Assembly: GCF_000832985.1 (NCBI RefSeq) | Contig: NZ_CP009920.1 | Coordinates: forward strand, 1,674,001-1,738,000 | Length of the DNA: 64,000 bases | Source: Priestia megaterium NBRC 15308 = ATCC 14581 | GTDB lineage: Bacteria > Bacillota > Bacilli > Bacillales > Bacillaceae_H | Direction of reading: 5' to 3' | Shown here: piece by piece, positions 1 through 9,679 of the stretch | How positions within the stretch are numbered: the first letter of the stretch is position 1 | Layout: every line of letters starts with the position of its first letter | The notes under the pieces: model-generated | Told to the model about the DNA's origin: nothing | Seen by the model: only the letters and a program-made list of their open reading frames with translations | Databases searched by the model: none | Translations under genes and position numbers: made by a program

Positions 1-1182
1 AGCTCCGCTGATTTTGCTTCGTAAATCTTCAATTGATAACTTACCTTGATGCTCACGAGCTGATCCAAAAATATCACATAGATATACTTTATCAGCGTGC
101 TGTAAGCTTGCTGCAAAGTCCTCTAAGAACGTTTGTGTACGCGTAAAAGTATGCGGTTGGAAAACAGCCACAACTTCACGGTTTGGATACTTTTGACGAG
201 CAGCTGAAATCGTTGCATTAATTTCCGTTGGATGGTGTGCATAATCATCAATTAGCACTTGTTTGCCAACGTTCTTTTCACTGAAACGACGTTTTACACC
301 TTGATATGTTTTAAAACGCTCTTGCAGCACAGCAACGTCAATTTCTTCATAATGACAAAGTGCAATAACAGAAAGTGCATTTAAGATGTTATGGTCGCCA
401 TACCCTGGAATTTCAAATGATGCGTGGAATGTATTACGAACGAACACATCAAATGTTGTGCCTGTTGTGCTTTTTACGATATTACGTGCTTGGAAATCAT
501 TTTCTTCGCCTAATCCATAATAAAGAACAGGTACCTTCGCCTGAATTTGCTGCAGATGTTCATCATCACCACAGGCAATAATTCCTTTTTTGACTTGAAG
601 TGCCATCTCTTGGAACGCGCTGAATACATCGTCGATATTGGCAAAATAATCAGGGTGATCAAAATCAATATTCGTCATAATTGCATAGTCTGGCGTATAA
701 GATAAGAAGTGGCGGCGATACTCACATGCCTCAAACGCAAAATACTTGCTGTCTTTTACACCTTTACCCGTACCGTCTCCAATTAAATATGAAGTAGGTT
801 CAGCTCCTTGAATCACATGCGCTAACATACCCGTTGTGGATGTTTTTCCGTGTGCTCCTGTTACGGCTACACTCGTATACTGTTTCATAAAGTCACCTAA
901 GAAACGGTGATAGCGTACAAGCTTGACTCCTTCTTTTGAAGCTGCTTCTGCAATTTCCTCATGCGTATCAGGAAAAGCATTTCCTGCAATTACAGTCATG
1001 CCGTCTTTAATATTATTTTTATCAAATGGTAAAACAGGAATTCCCTGCTGTTCTAGTGCTTTTTGCGTAAAAATTTCTTTTTCAATATCCGATCCTTGAA
1101 CTTGAAAGCCCATATCGTTTAGGATTTGCGCAAGCGCACTCATTCCTGTTCCTTTAATACCTACAAAATGGTAAACTGTCAT
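1..1182 (-). CDS. murC: UDP-N-acetylmuramate--L-alanine ligase, C-terminus cut by window edge
   Basis: Cytoplasmic ATP-dependent ligase that adds L-alanine to UDP-MurNAc, the first step of the peptidoglycan stem peptide. The 394 visible codons start [16 protein letters not shown], the Rossmann-like UDP-binding motif typical of MurC. The ATP loop GAHGKTSTT lies near residue 110, and [10 protein letters not shown] and a YAHHPTE segment follow, all characteristic of Mur ligases. The start ATG at 1182 has a strong GGAGG Shine-Dalgarno sequence. The family is about 430 residues, so roughly 40 C-terminal residues lie beyond base 1. Transcription runs leftward, as for sftA downstream in the window. 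The identification is very secure. Confidence 0.96.
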   Translation of the reverse strand, partial: MTVYHFVGIKGTGMSALAQILNDMGFQVQGSDIEKEIFTQKALEQQGIPVLPFDKNNIKDGMTVIAGNAFPDTHEEIAEAASKEGVKLVRYHRFLGDFMKQYTSVAVTGAHGKTSTTGMLAHVIQGAEPTSYLIGDGTGKGVKDSKYFAFEACEYRRHFLSYTPDYAIMTNIDFDHPDYFANIDDVFSAFQEMALQVKKGIIACGDDEHLQQIQAKVPVLYYGLGEENDFQARNIVKSTTGTTFDVFVRNTFHASFEIPGYGDHNILNALSVIALCHYEEIDVAVLQERFKTYQGVKRRFSEKNVGKQVLIDDYAHHPTEINATISAARQKYPNREVVAVFQPHTFTRTQTFLEDFAASLQHADKVYLCDIFGSAREHQGKLSIEDLRSKISGA

Positions 1183-1367
1183 ATAAAGAACCTCCAACAT
1201 TCGTCTATCTGTAAGACAGTATATGACGGTTATCTAGAATTGCTCTTACAAACGTATATAAATGTCGTTTGATTGCTGATTTCACGATAACATCCGTACA
1301 TTATATCACTTCTTATAACATAACTCCATGACTCCATTTCTACTCTCTTCCCTTGCGAAACGGCCTT

Positions 1368-2021
1368 TTATTTTGGCTTCATCACATAGTATATAGCCTG
1401 CTGTTTTAAAAATGAGCGCCATGTCATTGCATTTTTTTTGTCATTATATTGCGTTACTAACTGTTCAATGCGTTGTTTATGTCCTAAAAAGAAAGAGTCA
1501 ATTAACACGTCATATCCGATTGATTTTATTTTTCGAATCCAAATTACTTGTTGTTCCTCTAAATTTGCAAATCTTCCTCTTACATCTTTGATGATAACCT
1601 GCTCATTTGTCAATGGGGTATATCCTTTTAAGAAAAACGAATTAGGTACTTTAGACACAATAATTGGCTCTAGTACACTCGTCAAAAAAAAGGCTCCTTG
1701 AATCAAAAACGACTCTGTTTTCTGCTTCGCCTGATCAGCTAAAAAAAGCTGCAGCAGGGTTTTCCCCTGAATGGTTACATATTCAAATGCAAACCACTGA
1801 AAAAATAATTGTTCATAGGAATCAGACAGAGGCGCCTCATGAGGTAAGTTTACTAACTCTTTAAATAAATGTGAAGCCCGCACTTTTTCTCGTATATTCG
1901 TATAGCGGTTCACAAAAAAGAAATATTGATTGTAAAAGTCGCAAATAGCATTATCAGACTGAAGCTGCTTTTGTTCACGAATTTCATTAAAGTTAATCAG
2001 TTCATGATTTTCTTCTCTCAT
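1368..2021 (-). CDS. hypothetical protein, possibly related to SEC-C-associated proteins
   Basis: A 217-residue soluble protein with no signal peptide or obvious membrane segment. I do not recognise a named orthologue. The central pattern (FFQWFAFEYVTIQGKTLL, then a leucine-rich helix, then a beta-rich stretch ending in a Leu-Gly-His turn) resembles the layout of uncharacterised SEC-C-associated proteins. No C-terminal cysteine/histidine SEC-C motif is present, so this link is only an inference. The start has a weak GAAGAG ribosome site 2 bases before the ATG. It lies between murC and sftA, where I recall no gene in B. subtilis, so it may be a lineage-specific insertion. Confidence 0.6.
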   Translation of the reverse strand: MREENHELINFNEIREQKQLQSDNAICDFYNQYFFFVNRYTNIREKVRASHLFKELVNLPHEAPLSDSYEQLFFQWFAFEYVTIQGKTLLQLFLADQAKQKTESFLIQGAFFLTSVLEPIIVSKVPNSFFLKGYTPLTNEQVIIKDVRGRFANLEEQQVIWIRKIKSIGYDVLIDSFFLGHKQRIEQLVTQYNDKKNAMTWRSFLKQQAIYYVMKPK

Positions 2022-2255
2022 TACTCTTCACTCGTACTCTAATTATTTTAGTTTGTCCTCTTTATACGCCTTCAGCTCATATGTTTCTGCTGGTGAGAAA
2101 TGATAGCAAACTATCACATGCTAAAAAAGCAACACACACATTATCCTTACATATAGTAAATCATTTTACTAGTTCTGACAAACCTTTTCCTTTTTTTCTT
2201 CATGGATTTCTTCCAAAATCTCTACTCAAATTCTGTATAAACGAACTTAAAGCAG
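2022..2255. other. intergenic region without recognisable gene
   Basis: About 230 AT-rich bases between the hypothetical gene and the sftA terminator. A short ORF here (2081-2293, plus strand) has no ribosome binding site and low-complexity sequence. A small inverted repeat (TGATAGcaaaCTATCA) is present near 2100. It probably holds the promoter of the leftward hypothetical gene, but I see no convincing -35/-10 pair. Confidence 0.4.
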
Positions 2256-2338
2256 AAAAAAAAGAGGCGACGGATACAGTGACAGAGCGTTAACTCACAC
2301 AATGCTGTATCCTGCTGATCTTGCATAGCCTCTTTTTT
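2256..2338 (-). terminator. long stem-loop terminator downstream of sftA
   Basis: Nested inverted repeat: AAAAAAGAGGC and GGATACAG on the left pair with CTGTATCC and GCCTCTTTTTT on the right. It sits just after the sftA stop codon (leftward) and has T tracts on both strands, so it may act in both directions. Confidence 0.75.
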
Positions 2339-2360
2339 AACCTACATGTAGAAAAACAGC

Positions 2361-5300
2361 TTAAAATGTAGAAGTGGCTGTTTGACTTTCCATTTCCTGA
2401 AGCTCGTTTTCGGTAATGAGCACATCTCTCGGCTTGCTTCCTCTTGCTTCTGAAATAATTCCTTGCTGCTCCATCATATCAATTAGGCGCGCAGCGCGAT
2501 TGTACCCCATTCTGAAGCGTCTTTGCAGACTGGAAGTAGATGCACCGCCTTGGTCTAGCACAAACTCGCATGCTTCATAGAAAAGCTCATCTTCTTCATT
2601 TGAAGCAAAGCTTTGCTGCTTTTTCAACAAATCTTCTTGATCAAATAGGTATGTTGGCTTCATTTGTTTTTTGACATGATCTACAACGCGGTCAATTTCT
2701 TCATCTGAAACAAAGTTCCCTTGAATGCGAACGCTTTTAGAAGAGCCGTTTTCAAGAAGCAGCATATCACCTTTACCTAGCAGCTTCTCTGCTCCCCCTG
2801 TGTCGATAATTGTACGTGAATCAACTTGCGAAGAAACAGAAAATGCAATACGCGTTGGCACATTCGCTTTAATTAAGCCCGTAATCACATCTACGGAAGG
2901 ACGCTGCGTTGCAAGCAATAAGTGAATGCCACATGCTCTTGCCTTTTGTGCAATACGGCAAATAGCTTCCTCTACTTCCCCAGGAGATACCATCATTAAG
3001 TCGGCAAGTTCATCAATAATAATAACTAGATATGGGAGCTCCCCGCTTTTTTCATTATGTTCTTTTACACGTTCGTTGTATTTTGTAATATCACGTACGC
3101 CCGCATGTGCAAACAATTCATAACGGCGCTCCATTTCCTCTACTGCCCATTTTAAAGCTGTAGTAGCTGCTTTAGCATCCGTGATAACCGGGCTGACTAA
3201 ATGCGGAATACCGTTGTAAGGAGCTAGCTCAACCATTTTAGGGTCAATTAACATAAGCTTGACTTCGTGCGGCGCAGCTTTATAAAGCAAGCTGACGATA
3301 ATAGTATTAATACACACGCTTTTACCAGACCCTGTCGCTCCGGCAATCAAACCATGAGGCATTTTATTCAAGTCAGTCACAACCGGCGTTCCTGAAATAT
3401 CTAACCCTAACGCCACCGTTAAAGGAGAGTTATCTTTTCTAAAAGAAGGATGCCTCAAAATTTCACGAATTAACACCGGCTTACTTTGACGATTTGGCAC
3501 TTCAATTCCAATCGTATTTTTCCCTGGAATTGGCGCTTCAATTCGGATATCACGCGCGGCTAGGCTCAGTTTAATATCATCTGTTAAATTCGTAATTTTG
3601 TTCACTTTCACACCGGGTTCAGGATGTACTTCAAATCTGGTCACGGTAGGACCTTGCGTGACGTTTACGACCTTAGCTCGAACGTTAAAGTTTTTTAATG
3701 TCATATCCAAAAGCTCACGCTGCTCATCCGCCCATTGATTATCTTCTTCAATAGTAGCTGGAGGAATGTTAAGCAAGTTCATTCCAGGAAATGCATAAGG
3801 AGAAGAAGCCTTTACATTTACAGGTTCTTCAGCTTTTAACGAAGCCTGCGGAACTGCTTCTTTGGTTTTTTCACCGTGAACTTCTTCTTGCCTACTTACT
3901 TCCGTTTTTTTTTGCAGAGCTTCTGTCTCCTGCCTTTGGTATGAACCTTGAGACGGCTGACTTTTTTCTCGAGGGCTGTTATTCATCTTTGTGCGGTCTT
4001 TTTTCAGCATCATCACGTTAAAAGGTACTAATCGCTTACCGCGAACTCGTTCAGCATTTCCTGGCTGTTCTGCAGGTACAAGAGGTTCTACAGTTGACTC
4101 TTGCTGTACTTGTTCTTGTAACTCTTGACTTTCCTGCATACTGCTCTCTTCCTCTTTTATCACCGAATTTTCAAGTTCTTGGTGAACAACAGCCGATGCC
4201 GCTTCTGGTTGCCATTCATCAGCTGCGGGTTGCGATGAATTTAAACTTTCAGAATTCAGCTCATGTTCTGCTTCCATATGAACACTGTTTGCTGGCTCTT
4301 CTAGAATGACGTCACTTTCTTTCTCAGCAGCTGGAGCTTCTTCTTTCTTTCTAGGCTTTAGTACTTCTACTTCTTCTGCTGCTTCTGCTGCTTCTGCTGC
4401 TTGTAAAAACCCTGCGCTTCCGTCCATCAACGTTTCTACTTCTTCAGTCTCATTTCCTATCTCTTGTTGGAGAGAAACTGATGGTTCAGACGGACGCGTT
4501 TCCTCTGAAATTGGAACTTCTTCGGGCGCTGTCATACCTTTCGCTAAATCCCAGTCAAGAGTGCTCTCTTGTCCGACTAACGGTTCGACCGCGTGTGATT
4601 CTTCAAAAGTTGGCACCTCTTCTTGTTCTTTTACGGCTACTGAAGAACTTGGCTTTTCTTCAGGAAATGATAGCTTCTCTTTTTGATTTTCCTCATATTG
4701 CTTCCACTGAGCAAAACGCTGAGAAGACAGTTGCATCATTTCTTCTGTTTCTTGAATCGGTGCTTCTTCGGCCATAGGCTTAGAAACTGGTTTTCTTAAC
4801 GGCTCTACAACAGCTGTATTCATCGCTCGTCGGTAAATTTCATCTTCAAACGCTGCTTTTGATAACTGTGTACTCGGAAGCTCATATTCTACTACTTCCT
4901 CACTTCCGTTTTGTCCAACATTAGAAGGCCGCTTATTAAACCCATAGACAGGTGAAGGAATTTCAGTCGGACGAAACGGACGTTTTCTTACTTGCGGAAC
5001 CGCTTCTTTCTTTTCAGATACCGTTTTTAACGGCTGAGATACTGACTTAGGCTGTGTTAGCGCCGACTTGCGAACAGGCTCTTGATAAAACGGAGCCGGT
5101 GCCTTTTTTGTTACAAGCCTTGGTTCATTTTTAGGCGGTGCTGCCTTTTTTGCTTCTCCCGTATCATCAATTAAAGGAAAACGAAACGTTCCTTTTGGAT
5201 ATTGATAAGCTACTTTTGTATGAACATCTTGCTGTTCTTCACTGTAACTCCGCTTTTGCGTTCTGGCTGAGTGTGGAACAGAAGGTTTTGGCGCTGCTTT

Positions 5301-5477
5301 CATCACTGGCTTTTGATGAACTGACTGCATTTGTTTAGGCTTAGGAGCCTTCTTTTTAGGAATTGTTTTTTCTCTATTTAAAGGGTATTCTTCCGTTGTA
5401 TTTCCATGTTCGTCTACAACAATTTCTTTCACTTCGTATCCTAGTAAATAATCCATTACTTTTCGTACAAAACCCAT
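2361..5477 (-). CDS. sftA: DNA translocase SftA (FtsK/SpoIIIE family)
   Basis: Hexameric ATP-driven DNA pump that clears chromosome DNA from the closing septum; SftA is the soluble Bacillus paralogue of SpoIIIE. Order of parts: a short N-terminal segment, a very long charged linker (about residues 60-520) rich in Glu, Pro and Ala, the FtsK motor with Walker A GATGSGKSV near residue 712 and Walker B IIIDELADLMM near 815, then a C-terminal winged-helix gamma domain (about 945-1010). No transmembrane helices, which fits SftA rather than SpoIIIE. About 1038 residues, longer than the roughly 950 of B. subtilis because of the linker. I choose the ATG at 5477 (MGFVRK) over the GTG at 5486 because AAAGAG is correctly spaced for it. 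Confidence 0.94.
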   Translation of the reverse strand: MGFVRKVMDYLLGYEVKEIVVDEHGNTTEEYPLNREKTIPKKKAPKPKQMQSVHQKPVMKAAPKPSVPHSARTQKRSYSEEQQDVHTKVAYQYPKGTFRFPLIDDTGEAKKAAPPKNEPRLVTKKAPAPFYQEPVRKSALTQPKSVSQPLKTVSEKKEAVPQVRKRPFRPTEIPSPVYGFNKRPSNVGQNGSEEVVEYELPSTQLSKAAFEDEIYRRAMNTAVVEPLRKPVSKPMAEEAPIQETEEMMQLSSQRFAQWKQYEENQKEKLSFPEEKPSSSVAVKEQEEVPTFEESHAVEPLVGQESTLDWDLAKGMTAPEEVPISEETRPSEPSVSLQQEIGNETEEVETLMDGSAGFLQAAEAAEAAEEVEVLKPRKKEEAPAAEKESDVILEEPANSVHMEAEHELNSESLNSSQPAADEWQPEAASAVVHQELENSVIKEEESSMQESQELQEQVQQESTVEPLVPAEQPGNAERVRGKRLVPFNVMMLKKDRTKMNNSPREKSQPSQGSYQRQETEALQKKTEVSRQEEVHGEKTKEAVPQASLKAEEPVNVKASSPYAFPGMNLLNIPPATIEEDNQWADEQRELLDMTLKNFNVRAKVVNVTQGPTVTRFEVHPEPGVKVNKITNLTDDIKLSLAARDIRIEAPIPGKNTIGIEVPNRQSKPVLIREILRHPSFRKDNSPLTVALGLDISGTPVVTDLNKMPHGLIAGATGSGKSVCINTIIVSLLYKAAPHEVKLMLIDPKMVELAPYNGIPHLVSPVITDAKAATTALKWAVEEMERRYELFAHAGVRDITKYNERVKEHNEKSGELPYLVIIIDELADLMMVSPGEVEEAICRIAQKARACGIHLLLATQRPSVDVITGLIKANVPTRIAFSVSSQVDSRTIIDTGGAEKLLGKGDMLLLENGSSKSVRIQGNFVSDEEIDRVVDHVKKQMKPTYLFDQEDLLKKQQSFASNEEDELFYEACEFVLDQGGASTSSLQRRFRMGYNRAARLIDMMEQQGIISEARGSKPRDVLITENELQEMESQTATSTF

Positions 5478-5486
5478 TTTTATCAC

Positions 5487-5756
5487 TCTTTCTATCAGAC
5501 TATCTTACTTCGTGTAGCCTCTTATACCGCAGTGCTGCGATATCTACAAAAAGCTATCCATGCATCCTTTATTTACCTTTGGCCTCAAAGTATTCTCTGA
5601 GATGGATATATATACTATCTTTTCATTTATCATTCTATCACGTATGCTTGAACTCTTACTATAAAATCTACTATTTTGCTTCCCTTATTTATACAGTAAA
5701 ATTCCTCTTTGCAAAAATATTTTTTTGCGTCTAGTTAGCACTCATAATTAAACGCG
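5487..5756. other. AT-rich intergenic region upstream of sftA
   Basis: About 270 bases between the start of sftA and the terminator of ytpR. It must contain the leftward sftA promoter, but no consensus -35/-10 pair stands out. The plus-strand ORF at 5363-5734 overlaps the sftA start, lacks a ribosome binding site and is not believed. Confidence 0.4.
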
Positions 5757-5790
5757 AAAAAAGCCACTAGTATATACTAGTGGCTTTTAA
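5757..5790 (-). terminator. intrinsic terminator downstream of ytpR
   Basis: A perfect 22-base palindrome (GCCACTAGTATATACTAGTGGC) flanked by A and T runs. Read leftward it ends in TTTTTT. It marks the end of the ytpP-ytpQ-ytpR transcription unit; about 115 bases lie between it and the ytpR stop codon. Confidence 0.85.
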
Positions 5791-5906
5791 TTTTATCAAA
5801 CCTTTTTAAGAATTGACAATTGCTTTTCAGCAACTGTAACGCTTTGAAATATACGTGTAAAAAAACATCATGCTTTTGCCCTATAAATCAGTATCGCACT
5901 CTGCTT

Positions 5907-6512
5907 TTATGCTTGAAAAGGCTGACCTACTTCATATTTGTCTTCAAGTACTAGAATTCCTTTTTCTTGAGGAGCGTTCGGAAGCGCCAGCTCTTTAGCA
6001 GAGCAAATCATACCTGAAGAAGGCACACCGCGCAGCTCTGCATCTTTAATGATCATACCACTTGGCATAACCGCTCCTACTTTTGCTACCACGACTTTTT
6101 GACCTGCGTCTACATTTGGTGCTCCACACACAATTTGAAGTGTTTCTGTGCCAACATCTACTTTACAGATGTTCAGCTTATCTGCATTCGGATGCTTTTC
6201 TTTTTCTTGAACGTATCCCACTACAAATTTAGGAGATAAATCCACTTCAAGTTTACCTTCAAAACCGCTTTCGCTAAGTACACGATTTACTTCTTCGACC
6301 ATTTCTTCTGTTAATTCAAGAGAACCATTTCCCTCTACTTTTAACTTAGAAGAAGCATGAAAAATGTTATAGCCAGCTGTTGTATTTGATTTTTGATCAA
6401 AGATACGCACAACGTCGCCTTTTGTTTCAAACGTGCGATTTTCAATTGCGATATCTTCTAGCTTGACGATTAACGTATCGCCGATACCTTCTTTATTATA
6501 AAAAAGATTCAT
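5907..6512 (-). CDS. ytpR: tRNA-binding-domain protein YtpR
   Basis: A 201-residue protein with an N-terminal domain of unknown role (about 1-90) and a C-terminal EMAP/Arc1p-type tRNA-binding OB fold (about 93-198). The latter has the hallmark run [16 protein letters not shown], then IVCGAPNV, and later PSSGMICS. The same module is found at the N-terminus of PheRS beta, hence frequent misnaming as a PheRS subunit; it has no synthetase core. It starts 2 bases after the ytpQ stop codon, so it is the last gene of ytpP-ytpQ-ytpR. The cellular role is not established. Confidence 0.92.
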   Translation of the reverse strand: MNLFYNKEGIGDTLIVKLEDIAIENRTFETKGDVVRIFDQKSNTTAGYNIFHASSKLKVEGNGSLELTEEMVEEVNRVLSESGFEGKLEVDLSPKFVVGYVQEKEKHPNADKLNICKVDVGTETLQIVCGAPNVDAGQKVVVAKVGAVMPSGMIIKDAELRGVPSSGMICSAKELALPNAPQEKGILVLEDKYEVGQPFQA

Positions 6513-6514
6513 AA

Positions 6515-7327
6515 TTAGTCCCGTCCTTTACTGCGATTTTTCCCTAGAATAAAAATAGGTTCTAGCTCACCGTTTTCGTATAAAAATGAAAGAGCTGTGA
6601 TGGGTACACGTCCACTTGCAAAAAAGCTCATGGTCATTTGCGCAAGAATATCATAACCCGTTTCGTTTTGGATATCAGCTAGAATCAGCACATCTTGATG
6701 AGGTACTGCTACAGCCATTGTGCCCGAAACACTAGAAGCAAAATCTTGCAAAAATGCCTCGTTAAGAATTCGGCTTGCATCGTATCCATCGTTCTGATTT
6801 ACAAAATAAAAGTCATTGCCTGCTACCGTATCTTTTTTATGTGAAATCGGCAAAGAGCGAAGATTAAATTTAGCCATTTCCCGCACTGCGGATAGATCTA
6901 AATTTTCCTTACGAATTAGTTTCTCATCTAATAGACGATATGTATTGCCTAAATCAAGCGCATAATAAATGCGTGTTTCAGCTGTATGTTCATCATAAAT
7001 CAACGGCACGTCTTCATTCGATTTATCTGGAAAAGACGTTGAGCGAATAACTGGATAAATGCGCTTTTCTTTTCCCGTTACCTGCTGTTCATCGTTCATA
7101 ACACGAAGAGCTTCTTTTATATAATATACCATTTCATCTAGAGCCGCTTCCTTTTTTTCTTCCCATTTTGCAATTAGCCCAGGTAAAGAAATGGTTACAC
7201 CTTTTTTCGTTTCCTGATGTTCAACGCGCAGCGTATCTTTTTCACGATCAAATAAAAATGACCAATCCGCACCCGTTAATCGCTCTTCTAGTAGTTTTCT
7301 CATCTTTTGACTATTCATTTTCGCCAT
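6515..7327 (-). CDS. ytpQ: DUF1444 family protein YtpQ
   Basis: Soluble protein of about 270 residues of the DUF1444 family, matching YtpQ by position and sequence character ([14 protein letters not shown] at the start, a [18 protein letters not shown]-type end). No catalytic motif is recognisable. A longer reading would begin at 7348, but an AAAGGAGGCGTAAAT ribosome site directly precedes the internal ATG at 7327, so that is chosen. It sits between the thioredoxin-like ytpP and ytpR in one transcription unit. Function unknown. Confidence 0.88.
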   Translation of the reverse strand: MAKMNSQKMRKLLEERLTGADWSFLFDREKDTLRVEHQETKKGVTISLPGLIAKWEEKKEAALDEMVYYIKEALRVMNDEQQVTGKEKRIYPVIRSTSFPDKSNEDVPLIYDEHTAETRIYYALDLGNTYRLLDEKLIRKENLDLSAVREMAKFNLRSLPISHKKDTVAGNDFYFVNQNDGYDASRILNEAFLQDFASSVSGTMAVAVPHQDVLILADIQNETGYDILAQMTMSFFASGRVPITALSFLYENGELEPIFILGKNRSKGRD

Positions 7328-7358
7328 ATTTACGCCTCCTTTTCTCATTTTTATGTAT

Positions 7359-7392
7359 GAAGACTGATAGCTGTAGATCGCTATCAGTCTTC
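7359..7392 (-). repeat. strong stem-loop between ytpP and ytpQ without T tract
   Basis: A perfect 13-bp inverted repeat (GAAGACTGATAGC / GCTATCAGTCTTC) with an 8-base loop in the gap between ytpP and ytpQ. Neither strand has a following T run, so it is more likely an RNA-stability or processing element than a terminator. Confidence 0.6.
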
Positions 7393-7399
7393 ACTTGAT

Positions 7400-7717
7400 T
7401 TATGCATTTAAGCCGTTAATAAACTCTTCAATTTCTTCTTTTGTTTTACGGTCTTTGCTGACAAAACGCCCTGTTTCTTCTCCGTTGCTGTAACCAACAA
7501 AGCTTGGAATTCCAAAGATGCTTAATTCTGCACAAAGATCGATAAAGTCGTCGCGGTCGACATAGTGAAATGTATACTCGCTATGATTCGCCTCAATTTC
7601 TGGGAGCACGGGCTCGATTACTCGGCAATCTGGGCACCAGTCTGCTGAAAACATCATGATATGTTTTCCTTCTTTAATGATTTCTTTGTATTGTTCAATT
7701 GTTTGCATTTTTTCCAT
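7400..7717 (-). CDS. ytpP: thioredoxin-like protein YtpP
   Basis: Small cytoplasmic thioredoxin-fold protein, 105 residues, with the redox motif WCPDC (Cys28 and Cys31) after a beta strand MMFSAD, and the cis-proline segment FGIPSFV. The Pro-Asp between the cysteines differs from the Gly-Pro of thioredoxin, which is typical of the YtpP group. A GTG at 7732 would add five residues, but it lies inside the GTGGAGGAAAG ribosome site, so the ATG at 7717 is the start. First gene of ytpP-ytpQ-ytpR. It probably acts as a thiol oxidoreductase; the substrate is unknown. Confidence 0.92.
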   Translation of the reverse strand: MEKMQTIEQYKEIIKEGKHIMMFSADWCPDCRVIEPVLPEIEANHSEYTFHYVDRDDFIDLCAELSIFGIPSFVGYSNGEETGRFVSKDRKTKEEIEEFINGLNA

Positions 7718-7870
7718 TTTTCTTTCCTCCACTTTTTCTTTTACTTTCGTATTTAAACGGCTAAAGCCCTATACATTATTTAATCCTTCTACATCAAAAC
7801 ATAGTATATGAGTTGTTGCAACTATCATACACTGATGCTTTTCTATTATAAAGGGTTACAAAGAAATTTC

Positions 7871-8395
7871 CTATTGAACAGCTTGATTTTTCCTAAAATC
7901 AAGCTGTCCTTTTAGCATTAAAACAACCTGATAAAACATAGCGGTCCGATCTAAATTCCCATTGGTGAAAATACCGATTGCTCCTTCTTTTTTTCGAATA
8001 TTCTTTTGGTTTGTATACACTTCCATAGCTTCGGCTAATTCTTTTTTATCATGACGAAGCATACCGGCTACCGCTTCAGGAAGCCGAATACGAGCCCCTC
8101 CACCTAAAATCGGTTCAAGGTCCTGAGAGGTAACAAGACTTCCCCAATTGCAAAGGAATAAGCCATGAGGCGTTTCCTGCACCCCTCCTTCAAGCCCAAT
8201 ACCAATATCAGCACCTGTCTCTTTCACAGCAGCACGCGCGCGATTAACCGCTCCTTGGATGGTTTCTTCGTCAGAAAAAGGCTGTGGCGACACCCCGGAC
8301 TGCACGGCTACCTCTACATATGTAAAAGTATCTCCAAATACTTTTTTTACTGCATTTACTTTTGTTGGATTTTTCGTTCCGATTGCAATTTTCAT
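7871..8395 (-). CDS. inosine/xanthosine triphosphatase family protein (YjjX/DUF84-type)
   Basis: A 174-residue protein opening with MKIAIGTKNPTKVNAVKKVF, the signature of the YjjX/DUF84 non-canonical purine NTPase family. Related enzymes hydrolyse ITP and XTP to clean the nucleotide pool. The GIGLEGGV segment near residue 70 forms the nucleotide/metal pocket in this family. The assigned length matches the family. It lies between ytoP and ytpP, all leftward. Substrate preference cannot be read from the sequence. Confidence 0.85.
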   Translation of the reverse strand: MKIAIGTKNPTKVNAVKKVFGDTFTYVEVAVQSGVSPQPFSDEETIQGAVNRARAAVKETGADIGIGLEGGVQETPHGLFLCNWGSLVTSQDLEPILGGGARIRLPEAVAGMLRHDKKELAEAMEVYTNQKNIRKKEGAIGIFTNGNLDRTAMFYQVVLMLKGQLDFRKNQAVQ

Positions 8396-8453
8396 TTTTT
8401 TCTCCTGTCATTATGAAACAAAGCAACCGCAAAAGCAGCTGCTTTGTTCTTTT

Positions 8454-9527
8454 TTATCCGTTTTGCTTAATCGTATCGAGCGTTGTTTGGTCTGTAGAAC
8501 GTACAAGTTTGACTAGTAATTCTTTTGCAGCTGCATAGTCATCTACATGAATCATAGAAGCATGAGTATGAATATAACGTGAACATACGCCGATGACCGC
8601 AGAAGGAACTCCATTATTAGAAGTATGAACGCGCCCTGCATCCGTACCTCCTGGAGAAACAAAGTATTGATAAGGGATGCTGTTTGTCTCAGCTGTATCT
8701 AAAATAAATTCTCTCATTCCTCTATGTGTGACCATCGTACGGTCAAAGATACGAAGTAATACGCCTTTTCCTAATTGTCCAAACGCATTTTTGTCGCCTG
8801 ATGTATCGTTAGCTGGACTAGCATCTAGTGCATAAAACAAATCCGGTTTAATCATATTCGCAGCTGATTGAGCACCGCGAAGTCCTACTTCTTCTTGCAC
8901 AGTAGCTCCAGAATATAAGATATTTGGCAATTTTTCATTTTTTACTTCTTTTAATAATTCAATCGCAAGTCCGCACCCATAGCGGTTATCCCATGCTTTC
9001 GCCAGTATTTTCTTTTCATTTGCCATTGGCGTAAACGGACAAATCGGTACAATTTGATCGCCAGGACGAATGCCCATTTCTGCTACTTCCTGCTTACTAT
9101 CTGCGCCCACATCAATCATCATATTTTTAATGGCCATTGGCTTGTTGCGCTGTGATTCGTCTAATAAATGAGGAGGGATAGAAGCAATTACGCCGGTGAT
9201 AGAACCTTTTTTTGTAACAACATGGACGCGCTGAGCTAGCAGTACTTGACTCCACCATCCTCCTAGAGTTTGAAAACGAAGCATTCCTTTATCTGTTACA
9301 GACGTCACCATAAATCCTACTTCGTCCATATGTCCCGCTACCATTACTTTAGGACCTTTTTCCTCATTATAGCGAACGCCGAATAAACTTCCTAACCCAT
9401 CTTGAATGACTTCATCTACAAGGGGTTCAATTTGCGAGCGCATAAATGAACGTACTTGATGTTCGTTTCCAGCGGCACCTGGTAACTCCGTTAATGTTTT
9501 AAATAGAGATAGCGTTTCATTGTTCAT
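8454..9527 (-). CDS. ytoP: M42 family glutamyl aminopeptidase YtoP
   Basis: Dinuclear-metal aminopeptidase of the M42 (TET/PepA-like) family, 357 residues, cytosolic. Metal and catalytic motifs are visible in order: [12 protein letters not shown] (about residue 62), [15 protein letters not shown] (about 178), QEEVGLRGA (about 212) and the DASPAND segment (about 236). The start ATG at 9527 has a clear AAGGAGAG site. It is divergent from ytzB, with about 150 bases between. It likely trims N-terminal acidic residues from peptides. Confidence 0.93.
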   Translation of the reverse strand: MNNETLSLFKTLTELPGAAGNEHQVRSFMRSQIEPLVDEVIQDGLGSLFGVRYNEEKGPKVMVAGHMDEVGFMVTSVTDKGMLRFQTLGGWWSQVLLAQRVHVVTKKGSITGVIASIPPHLLDESQRNKPMAIKNMMIDVGADSKQEVAEMGIRPGDQIVPICPFTPMANEKKILAKAWDNRYGCGLAIELLKEVKNEKLPNILYSGATVQEEVGLRGAQSAANMIKPDLFYALDASPANDTSGDKNAFGQLGKGVLLRIFDRTMVTHRGMREFILDTAETNSIPYQYFVSPGGTDAGRVHTSNNGVPSAVIGVCSRYIHTHASMIHVDDYAAAKELLVKLVRSTDQTTLDTIKQNG

Positions 9528-9614
9528 ATATACTCTCCTTTATGTATCATTTTCTTTATTGTATCGAAAACCGGAAATAGTTGCTAGTTCCGTCCTTCTC
9601 TTCTACAACTCAAC

Positions 9615-9644
9615 TTAACAAAGCATTCGACAATTTGATATAAT
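9615..9644 (+). promoter_or_regulatory. predicted sigma-A promoter of ytzB
   Basis: TTAACA and TATAAT separated by 18 bases, about 35 bases before the ytzB start. Confidence 0.55.
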
Positions 9645-9679
9645 GATGAAAACATATCCTTAAAAAGCAGGTGAATAAC

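Noticed and set aside
5363-5734. 123-codon plus-strand ORF
   Set aside because: Antisense to the sftA start and AT-rich intergenic DNA; hydrophobic low-complexity product; no ribosome site.
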